DNA of 64,000 bases from Streptomyces sp. MspMP-M5 (GCF_000373585.1 NZ_KB891854.1:348974-412973); one strand, 5' to 3'; shown: positions 17,441-27,428, counted from the first letter of the stretch. Numbers and translations: made by a program. Notes: generated by a model from the sequence alone, not told the origin.

Positions 17441-18829
17441 ATGGCGGCGCCGGAGCGGCTGGTGGTCATCGGCGGCGACGCGGCGGGGATGTCCGCCGCC
17501 TCACAGGCCCGGCGGCTGAAGGGCCCGGACGCGCTGGCCATCACGGCCTTCGAGCGCGGCCGCTTCACGTCGTACTCCGCCTGCGGCATCCCGTACTGGG
17601 TCGGCGGCGTGGTGGACGGCCCGGACGCGCTGATCGCCCGGACCGCGGACGAGCACCGGGCCCGCGACATCGACCTGCGGCTGCGCACCGAGGTCACCGA
17701 GATCGACCTGGACCGGTCCCGGGTGCGCACCCGGGATCTGGCGGACGGCGGCCGGGAGGAGTGGACGGGCTTCGACAAGCTGGTGGTGGCCACCGGGGCG
17801 CGCCCGCTGCGGCCGCCGCTGCCGGGGATCGACGCGCCGGGCGTGTACGGGGTGCAGACGCTGGAGGACGGGCAGCGGCTGCTGGCCGGTCTGCGCGGCG
17901 CACCGGTCCGGCGGGCGGTGGTGATCGGCGCCGGCTACATCGGCGTCGAGATGGCCGAGGCGCTGGTCCACCGGGGCTACGAGGTGACGGTGCTGGAGCA
18001 GGGCGCGCAGCCGATGTCCACCCTGGACCCGGACATGGGGGCGCTGGTGCACACCGCGATGTCGGGGATGGGCATCGAGGTCGTGACCGGTGCGCGGGTG
18101 ACCGCGGTACTGACACAGGGGGCGGACGGCCCGGCCCGCGCGGTGGTCACGGACGACGCCGCGTACCCGGCGGACGTGGTCGTGCTGGGGCTGGGCGTGC
18201 GCCCGGAGACCGCGCTGGCCGAGGCGGCGGGGCTGCCGCTGGGCGCGTCCGGCGGCCTGCGCACCGACCTGGCGATGCGGGTGGCCGGCCAGGAGCAGGT
18301 GTGGGCGGGCGGGGACTGCGTCGAGGTGCGCGATCTGATCACCGGCGAGCACCGGCACATCGCGCTGGGCACCCACGCCAACAAGCACGGCCAGGTGATC
18401 GGGTCCAACGTGGCCGGCGGCTACGCGACCTTCCCGGGGGTCGTCGGCACGGCCGTCAGCAAGGTCTGCGATCTGGAGATCGCCCGCACCGGGCTGCTGG
18501 AGCGCCAGGCACGGGCGGCGGGGCTGCGGTTCGTGAGCGTCACCGTCGAGTCGACCAGCCGCGCCGGCTACTACCCCGAGGCCCGCCCGATGCACGTGAA
18601 GATGCTCGCCGAGCGGCGCACCGGGCGGCTGCTGGGGGTGCAGATCGTCGGCCGGGAGGGCGCCGGGAAGCGGGTGGACATCGCCGCGGTGGCGCTCACC
18701 GCGGGGATGACGGTGGAGCAGATGACCGCCCTGGACCTGGGCTACGCCCCGCCGTTCTCTCCGGTGTGGGACCCGGTCCTGGTGGCGGCCCGCAAGGCGA
18801 CCGCGGCGGTGCGGGAGGCCGGGGCCTGA
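17441..18829 (+). CDS. FAD-dependent CoA-disulfide reductase family oxidoreductase
   Basis: 462 residues. FAD-binding VVIGGDAAGMSAASQARR at the N-terminus, the redox cysteine in TSYSACGIPYWVGG near residue 43, the NAD(P) motif AVVIGAGYIGVEMAEAL near 160, and AGGDCVEVRD near 290 for the flavin. A single active cysteine with the SxxxCG pattern identifies the class III pyridine nucleotide disulfide oxidoreductases (CoADR, NADH oxidase, Npr). CoA-disulfide, persulfide or oxygen may be the substrate. ATG with GAGAGGAG upstream. It is convergent with hemE. Confidence 0.9.
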   Translation: MAAPERLVVIGGDAAGMSAASQARRLKGPDALAITAFERGRFTSYSACGIPYWVGGVVDGPDALIARTADEHRARDIDLRLRTEVTEIDLDRSRVRTRDLADGGREEWTGFDKLVVATGARPLRPPLPGIDAPGVYGVQTLEDGQRLLAGLRGAPVRRAVVIGAGYIGVEMAEALVHRGYEVTVLEQGAQPMSTLDPDMGALVHTAMSGMGIEVVTGARVTAVLTQGADGPARAVVTDDAAYPADVVVLGLGVRPETALAEAAGLPLGASGGLRTDLAMRVAGQEQVWAGGDCVEVRDLITGEHRHIALGTHANKHGQVIGSNVAGGYATFPGVVGTAVSKVCDLEIARTGLLERQARAAGLRFVSVTVESTSRAGYYPEARPMHVKMLAERRTGRLLGVQIVGREGAGKRVDIAAVALTAGMTVEQMTALDLGYAPPFSPVWDPVLVAARKATAAVREAGA

Positions 18830-18886
18830 CCCGGAGGCGGCCCGATCCGGAAGAACCAGAAGAAGTCGCCCGGCCTCCCGCCCCGT

Positions 18887-19954
18887 TCAGCGCGCGGTCT
18901 GCGTGTGGACGTACTCGACGAGGCGGGTCAGCGCGTCCGGGTCGGTGTCGGGCAGCACACCGTGGCCGAGGTTGAAGATGTGGCCCGGGAGGCCGGCGGC
19001 GGCGTCGAGGACCTCGCGGGCCTTGGTCTCGACGGCCTCGCGGGGGGCGAAGAGCACGGCCGGGTCGAGGTTGCCCTGGAGCGCCTTGCCGGGGCCGACC
19101 CGGCGGGCCGCCTCGTCCAGCGGGACCCGCCAGTCGACGCCGACCACGTCCGCGCCGGCCTCGCCCAGCAGGCCGAGGAGTTCGCCGGTGCCGGCGCCGA
19201 AGTGGATCCGCGGGACGCCGTAGGGGGCGACCGCGTCGAAGACCTTGGCGGAGGCCGGCAGCACCGCGCGCCGGTAGTCGGCCGGGGAGAGCGCGCCGAC
19301 CCAGGAGTCGAAGAGCTGCACCGCACCGGCCCCGGCCTCGATCTGGACCTTGAGGAAGGCGGTGGTGATGTCCCCGAGCCGGTGCATCAGGTCGGCCCAC
19401 AGCTGCGGGTCGCCGTACATCAGGGCCTTGGTGTGCTCGTGGTTGCGGGACGGGCCGCCCTCGACGAGGTAGCTGGCGAGGGTGAACGGGGCGCCGGCGA
19501 AGCCGATCAGCGGGGTGCCGCCCAGCTCGCGGGTGAGCAGGCCGATGGCCTCGGTGACGTAGGGGACGTCGCCGGGCTCCAGCGGGCGCAGCCGCTCCAG
19601 GTCGGCGCGGCTGCGGATCGGGTTCTCGACGACCGGGCCGACGCCGGGCTTGATGTCCAGGTCGATGCCGATGGCCTTCAGGGGCACCACGATGTCGCTG
19701 TAGTAGACGGCGGCGTCCACGCCGTGCCGGCGGACGGGCTGCAGCGTGATCTCGGTGACCAGCTCGGGCCGCGTGCAGGAGTCCAGCATCGCGATGCCCT
19801 CGCGGACCTTGCGGTACTCGGGGAGCGAGCGCCCGGCCTGCCGCATGAACCACACCGGCGTGTGCGGCACCGGCTCGCGCCGGCACGCCTTGAGGAAGGC
19901 CGAGTCGTACGTCGCGGTCTGCTGCTGGCCCGTCCGGGCGTCGTTGGCACTCAC
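18887..19954 (-). CDS. hemE: Uroporphyrinogen decarboxylase
   Basis: 355 residues. It decarboxylates the four acetate side chains of uroporphyrinogen III to give coproporphyrinogen III, the substrate of the hemY product encoded 5 kb away on the same strand. Seen: [15 protein letters not shown] near residue 36 (substrate carboxylate binding), [13 protein letters not shown] with the catalytic aspartate near 88, and [14 protein letters not shown] near the C-terminus. GTG start at MSANDARTG matches the normal family length; the open frame continues upstream without homology. Confidence 0.95.
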   Translation of the reverse strand: MSANDARTGQQQTATYDSAFLKACRREPVPHTPVWFMRQAGRSLPEYRKVREGIAMLDSCTRPELVTEITLQPVRRHGVDAAVYYSDIVVPLKAIGIDLDIKPGVGPVVENPIRSRADLERLRPLEPGDVPYVTEAIGLLTRELGGTPLIGFAGAPFTLASYLVEGGPSRNHEHTKALMYGDPQLWADLMHRLGDITTAFLKVQIEAGAGAVQLFDSWVGALSPADYRRAVLPASAKVFDAVAPYGVPRIHFGAGTGELLGLLGEAGADVVGVDWRVPLDEAARRVGPGKALQGNLDPAVLFAPREAVETKAREVLDAAAGLPGHIFNLGHGVLPDTDPDALTRLVEYVHTQTAR

Positions 19955-20056
19955 GCGGCAAATCTTCGCATGCGCCCCTCGGCACCTCCGAACGGGCGAC
20001 GCGCGCATCGGGTGTCCTCCCCGTATGCGCGCCGTCTTCCGCCTAACCTTCCGGGC

Positions 20057-20713
20057 ATGGCTGCGGCTCAAGAACACCTCGCGGACAGCGCGGACGAGAC
20101 CCCGATCCCCTTCCGTCAGGCGGTCGAGGCGCTCCGCGCGGCACGGCTGCGGCCGGAGATCGAGACCGACCCGACCCCCGCGCCGAAGCGGCTGGCACCG
20201 TTCGCCTACGCCCTGGAGGCCGTGGTCGTCGAGCGCGGGGCGGGGCCGGACGGCGAGGACCGGGACCTGGCCGACGGGCGGCTGGTGGTGCTGCACCAGC
20301 CGGCCGGCGACGAGACCTGGCAGGGGACGTTCCGGGTGGTGACGCTGGCCCGCGCGGAGCTGGAGCCGGAGATGGGCACCGATCCGCTGCTGCCCGAGGT
20401 GTCGTGGTCCTGGCTGACCGGTGCGCTGGAGGCCCGCGGGGTGCGCTACGGCGCGCCGAGCGGGACGGTCACCCGGGCCGGGTCGCACTACTTCGGCGGG
20501 CTGGCGGCACGGGAGCCGGTGACCCAGATCGAGATCCGGGCGTCATGGACGCCGGAGGAGGGGCCCGGCGGGGTGCCGGACCTCGCCGCGCATCTGTCGG
20601 CCTGGTGCGACCTGCTGTGCCAGGTGGCGGGCCTGCCCCCGACCCCGCTCGACCCCCCGCCGCACGGCGGGGTGGTGGCACTGCCCCAGCGCCGCGGCCC
20701 GCAGGCCCGCTGA
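20057..20713 (+). CDS. DUF3000 family protein
   Basis: 218 residues, a conserved actinobacterial protein without known function. It starts with [18 protein letters not shown], has a central [13 protein letters not shown] segment and then [24 protein letters not shown], and ends with [19 protein letters not shown]. No signal peptide or membrane segment. It is divergent from hemE and precedes whiI, an arrangement I recall as conserved in streptomycetes. Confidence 0.88.
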   Translation: MAAAQEHLADSADETPIPFRQAVEALRAARLRPEIETDPTPAPKRLAPFAYALEAVVVERGAGPDGEDRDLADGRLVVLHQPAGDETWQGTFRVVTLARAELEPEMGTDPLLPEVSWSWLTGALEARGVRYGAPSGTVTRAGSHYFGGLAAREPVTQIEIRASWTPEEGPGGVPDLAAHLSAWCDLLCQVAGLPPTPLDPPPHGGVVALPQRRGPQAR

Positions 20714-20879
20714 GGGAGCAATACGACCGCGAGGTGCCGTGTGTCCGGGATGTCCGGGTGCGCGGCACTTCGCCGTTTCCGTACGCCTGTGATCACCTCG
20801 ATGTGCACTCCATACTCACCTTGATCGCTCACGCATCCGATTTGCCCGAATTGCCCCTAACTAAATCGTGATCAAACTC

Positions 20880-20907
20880 TAAAGTCCCGCCGTATTGCTG
20901 CCGAAGA
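20880..20907 (+). promoter_or_regulatory. Sigma-WhiG (FliA-like) promoter of whiI
   Basis: TAAA at 20880-20883, a 16-base spacer and GCCGAAGA at 20900-20907 match the sigma-WhiG consensus TAAA-N15/16-GCCGATAA in 10 of 12 listed positions. It lies about 80 bases before the whiI start. In S. coelicolor whiI is a known sigma-WhiG target, which supports the site. Confidence 0.75.
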
Positions 20908-20985
20908 GGTCAGTGACCCTTCAAACACGGATCATTCCGGCTTTCCCCAGTCGGCTTCCGTCCCCGCCACTCCCCAGGAGGCCCG

Positions 20986-21648
20986 GTGTCAGTTCTCCTT
21001 GAGCAGCCTTCGAGCCTGGTCGCCTACCGCCCGAACAAGCCGACCGCCATGGTCGTCGTGGCCGACCCTCGCGTCCGCTCCACCGTCACCCGTCACCTGT
21101 GGGCCCTCGGCGTACGTGACGTGATCGAGGCGTCGTCCATCGCGGAGGCCCGTCCACGCGTCGGCAACCCGCGCGACATCTGCGTGGCCGACGTCCACCT
21201 TCCCGACGGCTCCGGCCTCACCCTGCTGTCCGAGACCCGGGCGGCCGGCTGGCCCAACGGCCTCGCCCTGTCCGCGGCCGACGACATCGGCGCCGTGCGC
21301 AACGCCCTCGCCGGCGGCGTCAAGGGCTACGTCGTCACCGGCACCCGCACCAACCTCGGCCTCCCGGGCCGGCCGGGCACCTCGCCGATCGGCGCCAACG
21401 CGGCCCGGATGCAGCGCCGCCCGCCGGGCGCCCCGGGCCACCCCGGCGGCTACCGCGAGCTGTCCGGGCGCGAGGTGGAGGTGTTGCGGCTGGTGGCGGA
21501 GGGCCAGTCGAACAAGGCCATCGGCGTCTCGATGGGTCTCTCGGCACTGACCGTGAAGAGCCATCTCGCCCGGATCGCGCGCAAGCTCGGCACCGGCGAC
21601 CGGGCCGGAATGGTGGCGGTCGCGCTGCGCACCGGCATCATCCACTGA
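20986..21648 (+). CDS. whiI: WhiI, orphan atypical response regulator for sporulation
   Basis: 220 residues. A receiver domain (residues about 20-125) is followed by a LuxR/NarL helix-turn-helix (about 155-215, with LSGREVEVLRLVAEGQSNKAI and LSALTVKSHLARI, each quoted in part). The receiver keeps an aspartate in VADVHLPD but has only VADPR where two acidic residues are normal and no conserved lysine (GYVVTG). WhiI is known to work without conventional phosphorylation in late aerial hyphae, partnering BldM. No histidine kinase is adjacent. GTG start after CCCCAGGAGG. Confidence 0.93.
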   Translation: MSVLLEQPSSLVAYRPNKPTAMVVVADPRVRSTVTRHLWALGVRDVIEASSIAEARPRVGNPRDICVADVHLPDGSGLTLLSETRAAGWPNGLALSAADDIGAVRNALAGGVKGYVVTGTRTNLGLPGRPGTSPIGANAARMQRRPPGAPGHPGGYRELSGREVEVLRLVAEGQSNKAIGVSMGLSALTVKSHLARIARKLGTGDRAGMVAVALRTGIIH

Positions 21649-21669
21649 ACCCCGCCTCCCGCCCCTTCT

Positions 21670-21701
21670 CGCCCGTCGAGGGAAGATTCCCCCGACGGGC
21701 G
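21670..21701. terminator. Terminator after whiI
   Basis: Perfect arms CGCCCGTCG and CGACGGGCG with a 14-base loop that can itself pair (GGGA with TCCC), 20 bases after the whiI stop. Confidence 0.7.
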
Positions 21702-21728
21702 ACGTGCATCCACAGATACCCTTGACTG

Positions 21729-23009
21729 GTGACCGACGCCCAAAAGACCGCAGCAGACACGACACTGCGAGCATCCGGAGAGTCGCCTCCGGCATCCCGA
21801 CCGGCGCCGGTACCCCTACTGGACCCCCGCGAGGGCATCCCCCCGGTGACCGCCACGCCCGAGGCGCTCGCCGAGGTCGTCGCCGCCTTCGCCGCCGGCC
21901 GTGGCCCGGTCGCGGTGGACGCCGAGCGCGCCTCCGGCTACCGCTACGGCCAGCGCGCCTATCTGGTCCAGCTGCGCCGCGAGGGCGCCGGCAGCGTACT
22001 GATCGACCCGGTCGGCTGCCCCGATCTCTCCGCACTGGGAGAGGCGCTCTCCGACGCCGAGTGGGTGCTGCACGCCGCCACCCAGGACCTGCCCTGCCTG
22101 CGTGACATAGGGATGGTCCCGAGCCGGCTGTTCGACACCGAGCTGGCCGGGCGGCTGGCCGGCTTCGCCCGGGTCGGCCTGGGCGCCATGGTCGAGAACG
22201 TCCTCGGCTTCGCCCTGGAGAAGGGCCACTCCGCCGTCGACTGGTCCACCCGCCCGCTGCCCGAGCCGTGGCTGCGCTACGCCGCGCTCGACGTCGAGCT
22301 GCTGGTGGACCTGCGCGACGCGCTGGAGGAGGAGCTGGACCGGCAGGGCAAGCTGGAGTGGGCCCGGCAGGAGTTCGCGGCGATCGCCGCCGCTCCCCCG
22401 CCGCCGCCCCGCAAGGACCCCTGGCGCCGCACGTCCGGCATGCACAAGGTGCGCCGGCGCCGGCAGATGGCGGTGGTCCGGGAGCTGTGGACGCTGCGCG
22501 ACCAGGTCGCCCAGCGGCGCGACGTCTCGCCCGGCAAGGTGCTCGGCGACGCCGCGATCATCGAGGCCGCGCTCCAACTCCCGCCCAACACCCACGCGCT
22601 GGCCGCGCTGTCCGGTTTCGGGCACCGGATGGGCCGGCGTCAGCTGGAGCAGTGGCAGGGCGCGGTCGACCGGGCGCGGGCGCTGCCGGAGAGCGAGCTG
22701 CCGCAGCCCGGCCAGCCGCTCAACGGCCCGCCGCCGCCCCGCTCGTGGGCCGACAAGGACCCGGCCGCGGCGGCCCGGCTCTCGGCCGCCCGCGGAGCGG
22801 TGACCGCGCTCGCCGAGCGGCTGAACCTCCCCCAGGAGAATCTGATCACCCCCGACACCGTGCGCCGGCTGTGCTGGGAGCCGCCGGCCGGCCCGACCCC
22901 GGAGACGGTCGCCGACGTCCTGGCCGGACACGGCGCCCGTCCCTGGCAGATCGAGCTGGTCGCGCCGCTGCTCACCGAGGCCCTGCTGTCGGGCACCGGG
23001 GACGGCTGA
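21729..23009 (+). CDS. rnd: Ribonuclease D (DEDD exonuclease with HRDC domain)
   Basis: 426 residues. The DEDDy catalytic residues are visible: PVAVDAERASGYRYGQRAYL near residue 65 (D and E), HAATQDLPCL near 118 (D) and LRYAALDVELLVDL near 184 (Y and D). An HRDC nucleic-acid-binding domain follows at about 240-320 (RRRQMAVVRELWTLRDQVAQ). RNase D trims the 3' ends of tRNA and other structured RNA. GTG start; the first 35 residues are a disordered actinobacterial extension. Its own terminator-flanked unit downstream of whiI. Confidence 0.93.
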   Translation: MTDAQKTAADTTLRASGESPPASRPAPVPLLDPREGIPPVTATPEALAEVVAAFAAGRGPVAVDAERASGYRYGQRAYLVQLRREGAGSVLIDPVGCPDLSALGEALSDAEWVLHAATQDLPCLRDIGMVPSRLFDTELAGRLAGFARVGLGAMVENVLGFALEKGHSAVDWSTRPLPEPWLRYAALDVELLVDLRDALEEELDRQGKLEWARQEFAAIAAAPPPPPRKDPWRRTSGMHKVRRRRQMAVVRELWTLRDQVAQRRDVSPGKVLGDAAIIEAALQLPPNTHALAALSGFGHRMGRRQLEQWQGAVDRARALPESELPQPGQPLNGPPPPRSWADKDPAAAARLSAARGAVTALAERLNLPQENLITPDTVRRLCWEPPAGPTPETVADVLAGHGARPWQIELVAPLLTEALLSGTGDG

Positions 23010-23056
23010 CGCCCCCGGCGCCGCCCGCCCCCGTCGGCCGGGACCGATCCGTGGGA

Positions 23057-23704
23057 TCAGTCCCGGTCGACGTGCATCCGGAGCACCTTGCGGTCGGTGG
23101 CGTCGATGTCGTAGGTGGTCTTCTTCCAGTCGTCGGTGCTGACCACGTCCACCGACCAGGCCGGCTTCCGGCTGCCGTGGCCGGCGTCGCCCAGCTCCAC
23201 GGCGCTGACCGTGCCCCTGGTCCTGGCGGTGGCCGTCCCGACGGCCTGCTGCGGGGTGACGGTGGCCGCGGCGAGCCGGGCGGCCAGCTTCCTCCGGTCG
23301 CCGGCGTCGTCCGAGTCGGTGCGCGGCGGCTCGGCCCGGCCGGTGACCGCGTCGACGTGGACCACACGGTCCGTCCCGCCGGAGGTGGCGACCTGCGTGC
23401 GCCAATAGGGGCTCTTAGACGTGCCCTTGAGCTCGGCGGCGACCGGCTTCGCGGCCCGGACTTCGGCGACGGCGGCGCGCAGCGCCCGCTCGTAGTCGAC
23501 CTTGGCGGCGGGGATCAGCGCCTTCCGTTCGGCCTGGTCCGCGGTGAGCCTGGTGCCGGGCGAGGCCGCGGGGGCCGAGGCGGGGACCGCCCGCTCGTGG
23601 CCGACGACACCCGTCCCGGTGGCGTGGCCGTTTCCGCAGCCCGCGAGCAGGGCGCCGCCCAGGGCGACGACGGTGCAGAGCACCGCACTCCTCTGTGTAG
23701 TCAT
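23057..23704 (-). CDS. PepSY-domain lipoprotein
   Basis: 215 residues. A lipoprotein signal ends in LLAGCG (lipobox, cysteine near residue 23), so the protein is anchored on the outside of the membrane. A linker is followed by two PepSY-like halves, one around KALIPAAKVDYERALRAAV and one ending in the strands TTYDIDATDRKVLRMHVD. PepSY domains are thought to inhibit or bind peptidases. Convergent with the RNase D gene; no operon partner. Confidence 0.82.
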   Translation of the reverse strand: MTTQRSAVLCTVVALGGALLAGCGNGHATGTGVVGHERAVPASAPAASPGTRLTADQAERKALIPAAKVDYERALRAAVAEVRAAKPVAAELKGTSKSPYWRTQVATSGGTDRVVHVDAVTGRAEPPRTDSDDAGDRRKLAARLAAATVTPQQAVGTATARTRGTVSAVELGDAGHGSRKPAWSVDVVSTDDWKKTTYDIDATDRKVLRMHVDRD

Positions 23705-23878
23705 GTGATCACTTTAAGTGGGCACGTGTCGGGTTTGCGTCAGGACCCGTCGGGATCCGGACGTTTCCGGTCGCCCGCTCCACGGCCGCGGCCGCCCGTG
23801 GGGCGCACACCCCCTCCCGGCCCGTCCGCCGGCACGGTGTGACCTTCACCGCTCCGGGCGGTGGGGGTGGGCAGGTTG

Positions 23879-23894
23879 GTTACCCGTAAGTAGC
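23879..23894. promoter_or_regulatory. Operator-like semi-palindrome upstream of fadA
   Basis: GTTACCCGTAAGTAGC is an imperfect inverted repeat (GTTAC against GTAGC) about 70 bases before fadA, in the only AT-richer part of the 258-base gap. Its shape suits a TetR-type fatty-acid regulator; this is inference. Confidence 0.4.
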
Positions 23895-23962
23895 ATGTCG
23901 GTTGGGACGCGCCCCCGGGGCGCCCCGCAGCAGTGCCATCCCGCACCTGGAGGAGAGCCAAC

Positions 23963-25177
23963 GTGCCTCGTACCGCTAGGGACGTCGTCTTCGTCGACGG
24001 CGTCCGCACCCCGTTCGGCAAGGCGGGCCCGAAGGGCATTTACCACGAGACCCGCGCCGACGACCTGGTCGTCAAGTGCATCCGGGAGCTGCTGCGCCGC
24101 AACCCGGATCTGGACCCGGCCCGTATCGACGAGGTCGCCCTCGCCGCCACCACCCAGATCGGCGACCAGGGCCTGACCCTGGGCCGTACCGCCGCCATCC
24201 TGGCGGGGCTGCCGCAGTCCGTGCCCGGGTTCTCCGTGGACCGGATGTGCGCCGGTGCGATGACCGCGGTGACCAGCGTCGCCGGCGGGGTGGCCTTCGG
24301 CGCGTACGACCTCGCGGTGGCCGGCGGTGTCGAGCACATGGGCCGGCACCCGATGGGCGAGGGCGTGGACCCCAACCCGAGGTTCGTGAGCGAGAAGCTG
24401 GTCGACCAGTCCGCCCTGTTCATGGGCATGACCGCCGAGAACCTCCACGACCGGCTGCCGCACCTCACCAAGCAGCGCGCCGACGAGTACGCGGTGCGCA
24501 GCCAGGAGAAGGCCGCGAAGGCGTACGCCAACGGCAAGATCCAGCAGGACCTGGTGCCGATCTCGGTGCGCCGCACCAACGCAGAGGCCGGCGAGACCGG
24601 TTGGGGCCTGGCCACCGCCGACGAGCCGATGCGCCCGGGCACGACGCTGGAGAACCTCGCCGGCCTGAAGACCCCGTTCCGCCCGCACGGCCGGGTGACC
24701 GCGGGCAACGCCGCCGGGCTCAACGACGGCGCCACCGCCTCGCTGATCGCCGCCGAGGACGTCGCCCGCGAGCTGGGCCTGCCGGTCAAGATGCGCCTGG
24801 TGGACTACGCCTTCGCGGGCGTCGAGCCCGAGGTGATGGGCATCGGCCCGGTCCCGGCGACCGAGAAGGCGCTGGCCAAGGCCGGTCTGACCATCGACGA
24901 CATCGGCCTGTTCGAGATCAACGAGGCGTTCGCCGTCCAGGTGCTCTCGCTGCTCGACCACTACGGCATCGCCGACGACGACCCGCGCGTCAACCAGTAC
25001 GGCGGCGCGATCGCCTTCGGCCACCCGCTGGCGTCGTCCGGCGTGCGTCTGATGACGCAGCTGGCGCGGCAGTTCGAGGAGCAGCCCGAGGTCCGCTACG
25101 GCATCACCACCATGTGCGTCGGCTTCGGCATGGGCGGCACGGTCATCTGGGAAAACCCGCACTGGGAGGGCAAGTGA
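23963..25177 (+). CDS. fadA: Acetyl-CoA acyltransferase FadA
   Basis: 404-residue thiolase of fatty acid beta-oxidation. It carries [13 protein letters not shown] with the acyl-carrying cysteine near residue 92, [31 protein letters not shown] with the histidine, and [11 protein letters not shown] with the second cysteine. The GTG at 23963 follows GGAGGAGAG, so the longer frame is rejected. Its stop overlaps the fadB start (GTGA). FadA cleaves 3-ketoacyl-CoA delivered by the FadB multienzyme. Confidence 0.94.
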   Translation: MPRTARDVVFVDGVRTPFGKAGPKGIYHETRADDLVVKCIRELLRRNPDLDPARIDEVALAATTQIGDQGLTLGRTAAILAGLPQSVPGFSVDRMCAGAMTAVTSVAGGVAFGAYDLAVAGGVEHMGRHPMGEGVDPNPRFVSEKLVDQSALFMGMTAENLHDRLPHLTKQRADEYAVRSQEKAAKAYANGKIQQDLVPISVRRTNAEAGETGWGLATADEPMRPGTTLENLAGLKTPFRPHGRVTAGNAAGLNDGATASLIAAEDVARELGLPVKMRLVDYAFAGVEPEVMGIGPVPATEKALAKAGLTIDDIGLFEINEAFAVQVLSLLDHYGIADDDPRVNQYGGAIAFGHPLASSGVRLMTQLARQFEEQPEVRYGITTMCVGFGMGGTVIWENPHWEGK

Positions 25178-27303
25178 GCACCACCGCTGAGCTGTTGAAG
25201 GGTGCGGCCGAGCTGTTCCCCGACGAGGTCGTGACGCAGGCGCACGTGCGCCACCTCGACCTCCCCAAGGGCGCGGGCAGGTTCGCGCTCATCACGCTGG
25301 ACAACGGCCTGGACCACACCAAGCCGACCACCTTCGGCCCGCAGTCGCTGGCGAACCTCAACGTCGCGATCGACCAGGTCGAGAAGGAGGCCGCGGACGG
25401 CGCGATCGTCGGCGTCGGCATCACCGGCAAGCCGTTCATCTTCGCGGTGGGCGCCGACCTCAAGGGCGTCGAACTGCTCAAGCGCCACGAGGACGCGCTG
25501 GCCATCGGCAAGGGCGGCCACGACGTCTTCAAGCGGCTGGCGGCGCTGGCCGTGCCGACCTTCGCGTACTACAACGGCGCCGCGATGGGCGGCGGTGTCG
25601 AGGTCGGTCTGCACTGCACCTACCGCACCGTCTCCCAGGCGCTGCCGGCCTTCTCGCTGCCCGAGGTCTTCCTCGGTCTGGTGCCCGGCTGGGGCGGCTG
25701 CACGCTGCTGCCGAACCTCATCGGCGCGGACAAGGCGATCTCGGTGATCATCGAGAACTCGCTCAACCAGAACAAGCAGCTCAAGGGCAAGCAGGTCTTC
25801 GAACTCGGCATCGCGGACGCGCTCTTCGAGGGCGCGGACTTCCTGGAGCGGTCGCTGGACTGGACCGCGTCGGTGCTGACGGGCGAGACCGAGGTCAGCC
25901 GGCCCGAGGTGGACCGCGGCGAGGCGTGGGACGCGGCCGTGCAGCGCGGCAAGGCGATCGCGGACGGCAAGGTGCACGGCGCGGCCCCGGCCGCCTACCG
26001 CGCGCTGGACATCATCGCCGCCGCCAAGAACGGCGACCTGCGGCAGGGCTTCGACGCCGAGGACCAGGCGCTGGCCGACCTCATCATGGGCGGCGAACTG
26101 CGCTCCGGCATCTACGCGTTCAACCTGGTGCAGAAGCGCGCCAAGCGCCCGGCCGGCGCGCCGGACAAGGCGCTGGCCCGCCCCGTCACCAAGGTGGGCG
26201 TGGTCGGCGCCGGTCTGATGGCCTCTCAGCTGGCGCTGCTGTTCGCCCGCCGCCTGGAGGTCCCGGTCGTCCTCACGGACATCGACCAGGCCCGCATCGA
26301 CAAGGGCGTGGCGTACGTCCACGGCGAGATCGACAAGCTGCTGCTCAAGGGCCGGGTCAACCAGGACAAGGCGAACCGCCTCAAGGGCCTGGTCTCCGGT
26401 CACCTCGACAAGGCCGCCGCCTTCGGCGACGCGGACTTCGTCATCGAGGCCGTCTTCGAGGAGATGGGCGTCAAGCAGCAGGTGTTCGCCGAGGTCGAGG
26501 CGGTGGTGCCGGAGCACGCCGTGCTCGCCACCAACACCTCCTCGCTGTCGGTCACCGAGATGGCCTCCAAGCTCAAGCACCCCGAGCGGGTCGTGGGCTT
26601 CCACTTCTTCAACCCGGTCGCGATCCTGCCGCTGCTGGAGATCGTCCGGGCGGAGAAGACCGACGACGCGTCGCTGGCCACCGCCTTCGCGGTCGCCAAG
26701 TCGCTGAAGAAGACGGCCGTGCTGGTGAAGGACGCCCCGGCGTTCGTCGTCAACCGCATCCTGACCCGCTTCATGGGCGAGATCCAGAACGTCATCGACG
26801 AGGGCACCCCGGTCGCCGTCGCCGAGAAGGCGGTCGAGCCGCTCGGCCTGCCGATGTCGCCGCTGGTCCTGCTGGAGCTGGTCGGCCCGGCGATCGGCCT
26901 GCACGTCTCCGAGACGCTGCACGGCGCCTTCCCGGAGCGCTTCACGGTCTCCCCCAACCTCAAGGCGGTCGTCGAGGCCGGCAAGCGCGGCTTCTACGTC
27001 TACGACTCCGGCGCGCCGGAGCTGGACCCGGAGGTCGCCGCGCTGCTGAAGCAGGGCGACTCGGTGCTGACCGAGGAGCAGGTGCGCGACCGGGTGCTGG
27101 ACGCCGTGGCGCAGGAGATCGGCCTGATGCTGGACGAGGGCGTGGTCGCCGAGGCGCAGGACATCGACCTGTGCCTGATCACCGGCGCCGGCTGGCCCTT
27201 CCACCTGGGCGGCATCACGCCGTACCTGGACCGCGAGGGCGTCTCCGAGCGGGTGACCGGCAAGAAGTTCCTGGCGCAGGGGATCGCGAGCGTTCCCGCG
27301 TAA
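25174..27303 (+). CDS. fadB: Fatty oxidation complex alpha subunit FadB
   Basis: 709 residues with two enzymes in one chain. The N-terminal enoyl-CoA hydratase (about 20-250) shows FIFAVGADLKGVE for the oxyanion hole and NGAAMGGGVEVGLHC. The 3-hydroxyacyl-CoA dehydrogenase has its NAD-binding strand VGVVGAGLMASQLALLF near 345, then NTSSLSVTEMA and GFHFFNPV with the catalytic histidine, and C-terminal 3HCDH domains. With FadA it completes the beta-oxidation spiral. The GTG start overlaps the fadA stop and has GGGAGGG, so the genes are coupled. Confidence 0.95.
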   Translation: MSTTAELLKGAAELFPDEVVTQAHVRHLDLPKGAGRFALITLDNGLDHTKPTTFGPQSLANLNVAIDQVEKEAADGAIVGVGITGKPFIFAVGADLKGVELLKRHEDALAIGKGGHDVFKRLAALAVPTFAYYNGAAMGGGVEVGLHCTYRTVSQALPAFSLPEVFLGLVPGWGGCTLLPNLIGADKAISVIIENSLNQNKQLKGKQVFELGIADALFEGADFLERSLDWTASVLTGETEVSRPEVDRGEAWDAAVQRGKAIADGKVHGAAPAAYRALDIIAAAKNGDLRQGFDAEDQALADLIMGGELRSGIYAFNLVQKRAKRPAGAPDKALARPVTKVGVVGAGLMASQLALLFARRLEVPVVLTDIDQARIDKGVAYVHGEIDKLLLKGRVNQDKANRLKGLVSGHLDKAAAFGDADFVIEAVFEEMGVKQQVFAEVEAVVPEHAVLATNTSSLSVTEMASKLKHPERVVGFHFFNPVAILPLLEIVRAEKTDDASLATAFAVAKSLKKTAVLVKDAPAFVVNRILTRFMGEIQNVIDEGTPVAVAEKAVEPLGLPMSPLVLLELVGPAIGLHVSETLHGAFPERFTVSPNLKAVVEAGKRGFYVYDSGAPELDPEVAALLKQGDSVLTEEQVRDRVLDAVAQEIGLMLDEGVVAEAQDIDLCLITGAGWPFHLGGITPYLDREGVSERVTGKKFLAQGIASVPA

Positions 27304-27338
27304 GGGGTCGTAAGGGACCTCCGCACCGCGGACGTCGG

Positions 27339-27372
27339 CGCGCGGACCGGCTCGGTGGAGCCGGTCCGCGCG
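27339..27372. terminator. Terminator after fadAB
   Basis: Perfect 14-bp arms CGCGCGGACCGGCT and AGCCGGTCCGCGCG with a 6-base loop, followed by TCTTTC, 35 bases after fadB. Confidence 0.85.
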
Positions 27373-27428
27373 TCTTTCGGGTGGGCGGACGCGTCCGCCG
27401 GCGGTGCCGCCCGTGGCAGGCTGGCGGT

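Noticed and set aside
15831..18829. Single fused gene covering aldehyde dehydrogenase and oxidoreductase
   Set aside because: The long frame is in the wrong frame for the dehydrogenase; the oxidoreductase has its own ATG and GAGAGGAG site at 17441.
20714..20985. Possible RNA gene or tRNA before whiI
   Set aside because: No cloverleaf or conserved T-loop; the region is adequately explained as promoter.
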